A DNA stretch of 24,309 nt. It comes from RUG714 sp964623515 (GTDB lineage: Bacteria > Bacillota > Clostridia > Oscillospirales > Acutalibacteraceae). Of the stretch, positions 6,607 through 13,928 are shown in pieces. The stretch covers positions 1 to 24,309 of the forward strand of contig CAZURV010000024.1 of the NCBI GenBank assembly GCA_964623515.1, given 5' to 3'. The translations under genes were made by a program, and so were the position numbers. The stretch's first letter is position 1. Each line of letters begins with the position of its first letter. The notes below the pieces were generated by a model, which had not been told where the DNA came from, did not search any database, and saw nothing but the letters and a program-made list of their open reading frames with translations.

Positions 6607-6635
6607 AATCAGTAAAAATTTAAACTTTACTGATT
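6607..6635. other. Inverted repeat at the end of the zinc-ribbon gene
   Basis: AATCAGTAAA (6607-6616) and TTTACTGATT (6626-6635) form a 10-bp AT-rich stem with a 9-base loop that overlaps the zinc-ribbon gene stop codon. There is no good U-tract on either side, so termination would be weak at most and the flippase gene downstream may still be read through. Confidence 0.4.
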
Positions 6636-6986
6636 TTCCGCGCCGCATTTCGGGCAAACTGTTTCGTTAAGAGGCATTTGTGCGCCGCAAACCAAGCACT
6701 TTTTTGTATTTTTAATGGATGTTATTTCGTTTTTCTTATCTGCAAGCTCCTTTTTCAACAAATCAAGTTCTTCAATAATCGGATCCATTTTTTCGCTTTC
6801 ATTCGTATTATCTTTTATTGATTTATAATAAAGGATACCAAGGTTCGCAAAATTCTTAGTCAGCTTTCTGTTTATATCGGATATTTCAACATTTATCTTT
6901 GCAATGTTTATAAAGTCCTGAGCTTTGTCGCCTGCTGTCTGAGCAACGTCTTTTGCATGGTCAAGCAAATCATCAAAATTTGTCAT
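6627..6986 (-). CDS. Small zinc-ribbon protein of unknown role
   Basis: This is a 119-residue protein I do not recognise as a named family, although proteins of this design are common in Clostridia. Residues 1 to about 90 are helical and charged, with likely coiled-coil stretches (about 28-45 and 65-92). The C-terminus is a zinc ribbon with two CxxC knuckles: C97/C100 and C111/C114. There is no signal peptide or membrane segment, so it should be cytoplasmic. The ATG follows AGGAGA about 8 bases upstream, and a promoter lies at 7022-7050. It is the first gene before the conserved yabM-mazG group, but this proximity alone does not establish a role. Confidence 0.8.
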   Translation of the reverse strand: MTNFDDLLDHAKDVAQTAGDKAQDFINIAKINVEISDINRKLTKNFANLGILYYKSIKDNTNESEKMDPIIEELDLLKKELADKKNEITSIKNTKKCLVCGAQMPLNETVCPKCGAENQ

Positions 6987-7021
6987 ACTAACATCTCCTA
7001 ATCATAAACTGTATTACTAAT

Positions 7022-7050
7022 ATCTTACAATAAATTATACATAAAATCAA
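7022..7050 (-). promoter_or_regulatory. Sigma-A-type promoter of the zinc-ribbon gene
   Basis: On the minus strand TTGATT (7050-7045) stands 17 bases before TAAGAT (7027-7022), in the 147-base gap after hemZ. It would start the zinc-ribbon-yabM-mazG-hup transcript with a leader of about 30 bases. A second TATAAT-like box lies inside the spacer. I see no clear terminator for hemZ in this gap. Confidence 0.55.
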
Positions 7051-7133
7051 GGATTAAACCTATTATTAACTATTCTGGAAAAATGGATATTATTCATTCA
7101 ACAGTAAAATTTAACAATCACACACAGTTTTTC

Positions 7134-8597
7134 TTAATAATTGCTTTGAATAAATTGTTGTATTTTATCTTTGCGTGTAATCATTTCATCAAAGCCGCTG
7201 ATATATTCATAAGGATATTTATAATTGAAAACGCGCTCAATTTTGGAAGAAACCGGTGATTTCAGTCGTGTTACAGCGCCGGCGCCGGCGCCAAAGATTG
7301 TATGAATTTCCTCCATCATAAAAATATTATATTCACATTCATATCCCGGTTTGCACCAACCTGTATTTTCGAGGTTTCCGACAGATTTTGATTGTCTATA
7401 CATATAATAAGGAATATATCCTGCCTTATTAAGGGCTTTTTCAGCATATTCCAGCATCGAAACTGTTTGCCCTTCAGGCTGGAATTGCCTGTGCTCACGG
7501 GTAACGAGAAAAGAACTGCGTTTCAAAGCCAGCGTATGGACAGTTATATTTGCCGCTCCGAGAAGAATCGCTTCATCAACAGAATTACAGAAGCTTGGAT
7601 AGCTTTCACCGATAAGCCCCGCAATCAAATCGGTATTTATATTGTAAATATCCACGGAATGCGCAGCGCTGTATGCACGATAAATATCGTTTTTGCTATG
7701 ATTTCTTCCGATATTTTTCAGCACTTCATCGTTAAAAGATTGTGCATTTATAGTTATTCTTGTTACGCCGCTATTATGTATAAATCGGAGTTTATCTTCA
7801 TCCAGTGTATCGGGACGACCTGCTTCAAAAGTAAATTCGCTTAAATTTGATAAATTAAAAGATATCTGAATGGTTTTAATTATCTTTTCGATTTCTTCAC
7901 ATTTCAAAATACTGGGCGTTCCGCCTCCGATATAAACCGTTCTCAGATTCAATCCGTTTTCAGCAGTAATCTTTCCGATTTCCATAATTTCTTTGCACAG
8001 TAAGTCCACATACTGCGGAATCAGGTTCTTAACGCTTTCATAAGAATGTGATATAAATGAACAGTAAAAACAACGCGTTGGACAAAAAGGAACGGAAATA
8101 TAAAGACTTATATCTTTATCTGATGAACTTTCAATAATCATCGTTTCATTTTTGCACACTTCTTCCGTCAGAGCTACTTTTTCAGGACTAATATAAAGCT
8201 CATCCGTCATGAATTTTTTTGCTGCATCTCGAGAACCATACTGGTTCTCGAGTTTAAAGAAAAGTTTTGAAGGGCGAACCCCTGTTTGTATCCCCCATTT
8301 CGGGAAGTATCCGGTTTTTTCAGTAAGCAGTTTATAAAGCATCTGCGACATGGCAAGCTCACAGTCTTTCTTAAAATCATCAGATTTATGCTGCGCGTCA
8401 GATGAAATCGTTTTATCAAAATCACCCGAAATAAACCGCACAGTTATATGCTTTCCGTTCAATTCGCTGTAAATACAATTATTACTAATTTCACCGCTGT
8501 TATATATTTTTTCTATTTTCTCATTTGGAAAAAACACCCGAAGCAAAGATTCGAGTGCATAGTGAAAAGTATGTCCTTTAATAAGTAGTTTCATCAT
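7134..8597 (-). CDS. hemZ: HemZ-type radical SAM coproporphyrinogen dehydrogenase-like protein
   Basis: This 487-residue protein matches the Firmicute HemZ family. An N-terminal region of about 150 residues, special to HemZ, includes the GIQTGVRPSKL motif (102-112). The radical SAM domain follows, with the iron-sulfur ligands C172, C176 and C179 in SVPFCPTRCFYC, then YIGGGTPS, and a glycine/alanine-rich FGAGAGAVTR motif near the end. HemN enzymes decarboxylate coproporphyrinogen III without oxygen. HemZ members are often assigned this but their activity is less proven, and no other haem genes are in view. The start (two ATGs, 8592-8597) overlaps the upstream hydrolase gene by 20 bases and has no clear ribosome-binding site, so translation is probably coupled. 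A perfect inverted repeat sits within the gene. Confidence 0.88.
   Translation of the reverse strand: MMKLLIKGHTFHYALESLLRVFFPNEKIEKIYNSGEISNNCIYSELNGKHITVRFISGDFDKTISSDAQHKSDDFKKDCELAMSQMLYKLLTEKTGYFPKWGIQTGVRPSKLFFKLENQYGSRDAAKKFMTDELYISPEKVALTEEVCKNETMIIESSSDKDISLYISVPFCPTRCFYCSFISHSYESVKNLIPQYVDLLCKEIMEIGKITAENGLNLRTVYIGGGTPSILKCEEIEKIIKTIQISFNLSNLSEFTFEAGRPDTLDEDKLRFIHNSGVTRITINAQSFNDEVLKNIGRNHSKNDIYRAYSAAHSVDIYNINTDLIAGLIGESYPSFCNSVDEAILLGAANITVHTLALKRSSFLVTREHRQFQPEGQTVSMLEYAEKALNKAGYIPYYMYRQSKSVGNLENTGWCKPGYECEYNIFMMEEIHTIFGAGAGAVTRLKSPVSSKIERVFNYKYPYEYISGFDEMITRKDKIQQFIQSNY
8228..8252 (-). repeat. Perfect 10-bp inverted repeat inside hemZ
   Basis: CTCGAGAACC (8228-8237) and GGTTCTCGAG (8243-8252) are perfect reverse complements around a 5-base loop. 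It encodes LENQYGSRD in HemZ and includes two XhoI-like CTCGAG sites. It may fold in hemZ mRNA; there is no following U-tract. Confidence 0.7.
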
Positions 8598-9204
8598 AAG
8601 AATTCGTAAAATAAGGATTGTATTTTTTTTCGTTTTTGAGCGTCGTCACTTCCATATGACCTGGATAAAGATTACATTCCGGCAATTCCTTAATTTTTTG
8701 TACACTTTTCATTATCTGATTAAAATCGCCGGTCTTTAAATCGCATCTTCCGACGGTATTCTTGAAAACAGTATCGCCGCAAAATAATTCATTGTCAATC
8801 AGATAACAAACGCTTCCTGAACTGTGCCCGGGCGTACTTATAACTTTTATTTCGTTATCTCCGAATTTTAAGATGTCGCCGTCGTCAATAGTATGCGGTT
8901 CGCACCCGAATTCGTTTTTTGAAAGAAACGGATAAGAGAAAGTGCAAATATTTTTATACTCTTCTCTGCTTATTACAACAATGCAATTCGGATATTTCTT
9001 TATAAATTTTTTTACCGATTTTGTATGATCGAAATGAGCATGCGTTAACAGAAGATATATCATATTAAGTTTGTTCTTTTCAATATAATCAAAGTAATCA
9101 TCGGTGACACCATCCGCCATATCAACGGCAAACGCATTTCCTGTGGCATCTGAATAAACATAGCAGTTGGTTCCTATCAGACCGAATACAAAACGTTTTA
9201 TCAT
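8578..9204 (-). CDS. Metallo-beta-lactamase-fold hydrolase (glyoxalase II-like)
   Basis: This 208-residue single-domain protein has the metallo-beta-lactamase fold. It shows the metal motif THAHFDH (54-60, ligands H55, H57, D59, H60), then STPGHSSGSVCY (about 138-149), FCGDTVF (about 156-162) and the late YPGHME motif (about 180-185). Relatives are called hydroxyacylglutathione hydrolase-like, and in this operon position (after rel and dtd) the family is common in Firmicutes, but the substrate is unknown and glutathione is often absent in Clostridia. The ATG follows AGGAG about 7 bases upstream and starts 1 base after the dtd stop. The end overlaps hemZ by 20 bases. Confidence 0.9.
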   Translation of the reverse strand: MIKRFVFGLIGTNCYVYSDATGNAFAVDMADGVTDDYFDYIEKNKLNMIYLLLTHAHFDHTKSVKKFIKKYPNCIVVISREEYKNICTFSYPFLSKNEFGCEPHTIDDGDILKFGDNEIKVISTPGHSSGSVCYLIDNELFCGDTVFKNTVGRCDLKTGDFNQIMKSVQKIKELPECNLYPGHMEVTTLKNEKKYNPYFTNSYDETTY

Positions 9205-9205
9205 A

Positions 9206-9652
9206 TTAGCTCCTGCTATCCAGAATAATTGTTACCGGACCGTCGTTAACAAGACTGACTTCCATATCCGCACCAAAAACGCCTTTTTTGACCTGGCTTA
9301 CACCGCTGTTTCGAAGCATAGTGTTAAAAACCATATAAAGCGCTTCAGCTTCTTTAGGCGGAGAGGCTTCCGAAAAAGACGGTCTTCTTCCGTGCCTGCA
9401 ATCAGCGCAAAGTGTAAACTGCGAAACGGAAAGGATACTGCCGCCGATATCCAACAGAGATTTGTTCATTTTTCCGTATTCATCTTCAAATATTCTCAAA
9501 TTCACTGTTTTTGAAGCCAGAAGTTCCGCATCTTTTTCACTATCTCCCTTTAAAATGCCAACAAGAAGCAATAATCCGTTCTTAATTTCCCCTGTGCATA
9601 CTCCGTCTACTTTAACCTCCGCGCATTTGACACGCTGAATAACGACTTTCAT
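9206..9652 (-). CDS. dtd: D-aminoacyl-tRNA deacylase
   Basis: This is a 148-residue DTD protein of normal length. The two family signatures are present: SQFTLCAD (77-84) and NDGPVTI (136-142), whose Gly-Pro pair forms the chiral-selective pocket. It removes D-amino acids (and glycine from tRNA-Ala) mischarged on tRNA, acting as a homodimer. The start is V-rich MKVVIQRVKCAEVKVDG as in the family. The ATG at 9650-9652 lies 2 bases after the rel stop, and its AAAGGA-like site is inside rel, so translation is probably coupled. The rel-dtd-MBL order is a common Firmicute arrangement. Confidence 0.96.
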   Translation of the reverse strand: MKVVIQRVKCAEVKVDGVCTGEIKNGLLLLVGILKGDSEKDAELLASKTVNLRIFEDEYGKMNKSLLDIGGSILSVSQFTLCADCRHGRRPSFSEASPPKEAEALYMVFNTMLRNSGVSQVKKGVFGADMEVSLVNDGPVTIILDSRS

Positions 9653-9654
9653 TT

Positions 9655-11841
9655 TTAAATAATTGTCCTTTCTACGGAAATAACACCGTCAACCCTATTT
9701 ATTCTGGAAACAAAATTTTTGAGCTGTTCGGTACTATCAATGCTGACATTTATGGTTATAACAGTATTTCCGTCTTTAAGCACCCTTCCGTTTATATTAT
9801 TTACAAACATATGAAGTTCATAGCATATTTCCAATATTTCAGACATAAGGCGGTCTCTGTTGATAGAATATATGGAAAGCGTTGAATTTAAATCAGCTTT
9901 TATCTCACTGTTCCAGGAACACCTTACCCATCGGTCAGGTTCCTGTGCAGATTTAATATCCTTAGGTACATTCAGACAGTCGCGTTTGTGCACAGATATA
10001 CCGTGCCCACGAGTAATAAATCCTATAATTTCATCTCCAGGTAACGGATTGCAACAACGTGATAGCTTAATCGGCGTATTATCGAATCCCTCAACAATGA
10101 TGCCCTCTTTGTTATTCGAGCGTTTTACAGGGTGCTGTATATATTGGGGTACAGCGTCTTTTTCATCTTTGATAAACGAACTGTAAAGTTCCTTGATCGC
10201 AGGCATCAAACGTGTTACCGAAATTGCGCCGTAACCGATTTTTGCATAAAACTCTTCAACAGTTCCACATTTCTGCCTATCTGAAATAATACGGAGGAAC
10301 TCATCATATTTGTCTTCAGTGAGCCTAATATAATTGCGCTTAAACTCTTTTTCTATTTCATTCTTACCGGAAATAATGTTTTCTTCACGGCGTTCCTTTT
10401 TGAACCAAGAACGGATTTTGTTCCTCGCACCGCTGGTTCTTACAATATTCAGCCAATCGCGACTCGGACCCTTCCCCTCCTGATTTGAAACAATTATATC
10501 GCATATTTCTCCACTGTTCAGCTTATAATCAAGCGGCACAATTCTGCCATTGACCTTTGCTCCGGTCATTCTATTTCCGACTGCAGTATGAATAGCATAG
10601 GCAAAATCTATAACAGTTGAACCGATGGGAAGATTCTTCACATCGCCTTTCGGTGTAAAAACATAAACGTCTTCAAATGCAAGGTCGCTTTTTACATTCG
10701 TCAGAAAATCCTCAGGTGTTGTTTCGTTATCCTGCTGGGTTTCAAGCATCTCTCTTATCCAGGCGATTTTTTCTTCAAATCTGTTGTCTTTACCGGAAAT
10801 TCCTGATTTGTATTTCCAATGAGCTGCTATACCGAACTCGGCGGTATAATGCATTTCCCACGTTCTAATCTGCACTTCAAACGGAATCCCTTCGTTTCCG
10901 ATAAGCGTTGAATGCAGAGACTGATACATATTCGGTTTAGGCGTTGATATATAATCTTTAAATCTGCCCGGAATAGGTCTGTACATATCGTGAATCACTC
11001 CGAGGCAGTTATAGCAATCATTTACTGAATCAACAATAATTCGCACAGCATAAATATCATAAATTTCGTCAAAAGTGTGATTCTGAATATACATTTTGCG
11101 ATAAATACCATGGACTGATTTGATTCTTCCATCTATCTGCGCATTATCAACAACACTTTTCAGACGTGCGCTTATTTTTTCAATAATAGAAGGTATTAAA
11201 TCTTTGTTGATTTTTTCATTTTTTTTCAGTGTTTCGCTAATTTCATTGTATGCAACCGGATCAAGATATCTAATTGCCAAATCTTCCAGTTCTTCCTTTA
11301 TTGCTCGTATACCCAAACGATGCGCAATCGGAGCATATATTTCAAGCGTTTCCAGTGCCTTATCTCTACGTTTTTGCTCGTTCATATAATTGAGAGTACG
11401 CATATTATGAAGACGATCAGCAAGTTTTATAATAATAACGCGCACATCATTAGACATAGCCATGAGCATTTTCCTTATATTTTCAGCCTGCTGTTCCTCC
11501 TTGCTTTTTACATTGACCTTTCCGAGCTTGGTTACGCCATCAACAAGGAAAGCCACTGATTCCCCAAATTGTCTGCGCACGTCATTAAGTTCAATATCTG
11601 TATCTTCAACAACATCGTGAAGTAAAGCCGCAGCAATACTATCCGAATCAATATTGAGCGAAAGAAGTATTTTCGCAACAGCAACAGGATGAATAATATA
11701 CGGTTCTCCAGAAAAGCGCGTCTGCCCCTTGTGCGAATCAAGCGCCAGTTGAAACGCTTTTAATATTTTCTCTTTATCATAAGCAGGATTTTCTGATATA
11801 GCTGCATACAACTCATCAAATCCGTATCCGTATTTTTCCAT
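9655..11841 (-). CDS. rel: Bifunctional (p)ppGpp synthetase/hydrolase (Rel)
   Basis: This 728-residue long RSH protein controls the stringent response. From the N-terminus it has the HD hydrolase domain with H51, H75-D76 and E79-D80 (LLHDVVEDT) and the RLADRLHNMRTL motif (about 141-152), then the synthetase domain with RIKSVHGIYRKM (239-250) and RFKD (293-296). The RxKD form is that of bifunctional enzymes. A TGS domain follows (about 390-450, VYVFTPKGDV), then a zinc-finger/helical region with RCCNPLPGD (about 577-585), and a C-terminal ACT domain. I chose the ATG at 11839-11841, which has AAAGGGG 7 bases upstream; the 13-codon longer form needs a TTG. It follows recJ by 22 bases. Both activities should be intact. 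Confidence 0.96.
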   Translation of the reverse strand: MEKYGYGFDELYAAISENPAYDKEKILKAFQLALDSHKGQTRFSGEPYIIHPVAVAKILLSLNIDSDSIAAALLHDVVEDTDIELNDVRRQFGESVAFLVDGVTKLGKVNVKSKEEQQAENIRKMLMAMSNDVRVIIIKLADRLHNMRTLNYMNEQKRRDKALETLEIYAPIAHRLGIRAIKEELEDLAIRYLDPVAYNEISETLKKNEKINKDLIPSIIEKISARLKSVVDNAQIDGRIKSVHGIYRKMYIQNHTFDEIYDIYAVRIIVDSVNDCYNCLGVIHDMYRPIPGRFKDYISTPKPNMYQSLHSTLIGNEGIPFEVQIRTWEMHYTAEFGIAAHWKYKSGISGKDNRFEEKIAWIREMLETQQDNETTPEDFLTNVKSDLAFEDVYVFTPKGDVKNLPIGSTVIDFAYAIHTAVGNRMTGAKVNGRIVPLDYKLNSGEICDIIVSNQEGKGPSRDWLNIVRTSGARNKIRSWFKKERREENIISGKNEIEKEFKRNYIRLTEDKYDEFLRIISDRQKCGTVEEFYAKIGYGAISVTRLMPAIKELYSSFIKDEKDAVPQYIQHPVKRSNNKEGIIVEGFDNTPIKLSRCCNPLPGDEIIGFITRGHGISVHKRDCLNVPKDIKSAQEPDRWVRCSWNSEIKADLNSTLSIYSINRDRLMSEILEICYELHMFVNNINGRVLKDGNTVITINVSIDSTEQLKNFVSRINRVDGVISVERTII

Positions 11842-11863
11842 GAAATACCCCTTTAAAATATCA

Positions 11864-13915
11864 TTAAAACGGTGTTGCAAGACTGCACATTTTATTATAT
11901 ATCTCGGAATCCGTGAGTTTCATCTTTACTGCTTCTATTGGTAAGTCAAGTCTTCCGGATTCGGTATCTTCTATGATAACTCCAATCTGTTTCATGATTT
12001 CAACAGAAATAAGAAACTGCGCAAAATTCAGCGATGGCACATTCATTCGTATATAAAGATCTTCATAAGAATATCCCCATCCGTTAAAGTGTTTTATCCA
12101 GCGGTATACTATCGCTATATCATCGCGCTCAACGGCAATCCTGTCTATTTCTCCGTCGGAAAGATTATCTGTCATAAAATTATTGAAAAGCTGTCTGCCG
12201 GATATTATGTCATCATCATCACAAACAGAAAGTTTGATGTCTTTAATGAAAACAGATACATTCACTCTGCCATAATACTCATTTTTTTCAAGAGTTACGG
12301 CACAGTTAACAATATCGCCTCTCATAAACGGTAGATGAAATGATGAATGATTGAAATACAATGCTTGAATCGTTACGCCGTTTTTAAACAAAGTCAGCTT
12401 AACATGTTTATTTCCGCTTACAGAAGTTATATTTAAGATTTCCATTTTATATAATCCCAAAACAGGTTTTGTATTGTCTGTCCCGAATGGCTGAAATGCA
12501 TTGAGTGACTCAAGCGTATTTAAATTTACAGACGCAGGATTAAGCTTAAAATCAATATCAATCTGCGGCACCGGCATATTATGGAACATCTTTTCTGCAT
12601 AATCATTAACGGCAATGCGGAAATCGTCTATATTTTCTTTTTTTATAGAAAACCCTGCGGCAAGCGTATGTCCGCCAAACTGTTCAAGCAGACTGCTTGC
12701 CGATGAAAGCGCCTCAAAAATAGAAAATCCGTTGATACTTCTGCACGAACCTTTCACCGTATCATCGTCTGTTTCAGAAATAACAATACAAGGTTTACCG
12801 TATTTTTCAACAAGTTTGGAAGCTACAATTCCGCCTACTCCTGGATTCCAGCCTTTTCCACTTAAAACCAGGATACGATCATAGAGGATTTCCGGGTGTG
12901 TGTGAATATATTCATCGGCATCGTTAAACATTTCCGTTTCCACATCAATACGATCTGAATTTGCCTGTGAAATTTCTTCTGCTAATCTGACTGCCTCGTC
13001 TCCGTCTTCGGTTATGAGAAGTTTAACGGCTCTTTCAGCGCTTCCCATACGTCCGGCAGCATTAATACGCGGACAAATCCCAAAAGCGAGATTTACCGAA
13101 TCAATCGTTTTACTGATCATTCCGCTCACGCCTTTGAGCGCAACAATACCAAGGCGTTTGCTGGCATTGATTTTTTTTAGCCCTTTTTTTATCAGTATCC
13201 TGTTTTCACCACAAACAGACACAACGTCTGCTATTGTTCCGATTGCCGTGAGATCCGAATATTTTTCAATAATTTCGTCCTCATCGCCATTCAAAGCGCA
13301 GACAAGCTTAAATGTGACACCTACGCCTGCCCACTCACAGTATTTGCATATAGAATCTCTTCTGTGCGGGTTTACTACGGCAACAGCATTCGGGATGAAA
13401 TCAGATTGCATATGATGATCGGTTATCACTACATCTATACCGATTTCATTTGCGTAATTGACTTCGTCAGCAGCCGCTATGCCATTATCAACAGTAATAA
13501 TAAGCGAAACGCCGTCCGAGTGAAAAGCATCAATTGCGGCTTTATTCAGGCCGTATCCTTCTTTATTTCGATCCGGTATGTAATATTGAACATCGCCTCC
13601 ACAATCTGTTAAGTAAAGATATAACAGCGCAGTTGAAGTAATACCATCAGCGTCAAAATCACCGAAAACAGCAATTTTTTCTCCGTTATCAAGCGCAGTT
13701 CCGATACGTTCAACTGCAATATCCATATCGGGAAGCGTAAACGGATCAATGAGTTCATTTTCATCGCTGAAAAAAGCGTCGATTTCCTGCTTATCGGTAA
13801 TCCCTTTTGCGGAAAGCATAATTGCGATGACTGCGTCATAACCATATTCTTCAGCGATGATATTTGCCTGGTCCCTATTATATTTCATAATATTCCATTT
13901 TTTAAATGACAACAC
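11864..13915 (-). CDS. recJ: Single-strand-specific 5'-3' exonuclease RecJ
   Basis: This protein of about 683 residues belongs to the DHH phosphoesterase family. It has FGDFDADGITS (motif I, about 84-94), VITDHH (motif III, about 161-166), RINAAGRMG (about 281-289) and the DHHA1 motif FGGHTLAAGFS near 410-420, followed by an OB-like domain and a C-terminal extension. RecJ degrades single-stranded DNA in recombination and mismatch repair. The start is non-ATG: AGGAGG (13926-13921) points to GTG at 13915-13913 or TTG at 13912-13910, and both keep the family opening FKKWNI; the ATG at 13888 would cut it. It starts 13 bases after polC. Confidence 0.93.
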   Translation of the reverse strand: MLSFKKWNIMKYNRDQANIIAEEYGYDAVIAIMLSAKGITDKQEIDAFFSDENELIDPFTLPDMDIAVERIGTALDNGEKIAVFGDFDADGITSTALLYLYLTDCGGDVQYYIPDRNKEGYGLNKAAIDAFHSDGVSLIITVDNGIAAADEVNYANEIGIDVVITDHHMQSDFIPNAVAVVNPHRRDSICKYCEWAGVGVTFKLVCALNGDEDEIIEKYSDLTAIGTIADVVSVCGENRILIKKGLKKINASKRLGIVALKGVSGMISKTIDSVNLAFGICPRINAAGRMGSAERAVKLLITEDGDEAVRLAEEISQANSDRIDVETEMFNDADEYIHTHPEILYDRILVLSGKGWNPGVGGIVASKLVEKYGKPCIVISETDDDTVKGSCRSINGFSIFEALSSASSLLEQFGGHTLAAGFSIKKENIDDFRIAVNDYAEKMFHNMPVPQIDIDFKLNPASVNLNTLESLNAFQPFGTDNTKPVLGLYKMEILNITSVSGNKHVKLTLFKNGVTIQALYFNHSSFHLPFMRGDIVNCAVTLEKNEYYGRVNVSVFIKDIKLSVCDDDDIISGRQLFNNFMTDNLSDGEIDRIAVERDDIAIVYRWIKHFNGWGYSYEDLYIRMNVPSLNFAQFLISVEIMKQIGVIIEDTESGRLDLPIEAVKMKLTDSEIYNKMCSLATPF

Positions 13916-13928
13916 AGCCACCTCCTAC

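Noticed and set aside
7274..7294. Tandem GGCGCC units in hemZ
   Set aside because: They encode the glycine/alanine-rich GAGAGA motif of the HemZ/HemN family, so protein sequence explains them.
11842..11880. Longer N-terminus for rel
   Set aside because: It needs a TTG start, while the ATG at 11841 has an AAAGGGG site at good distance.
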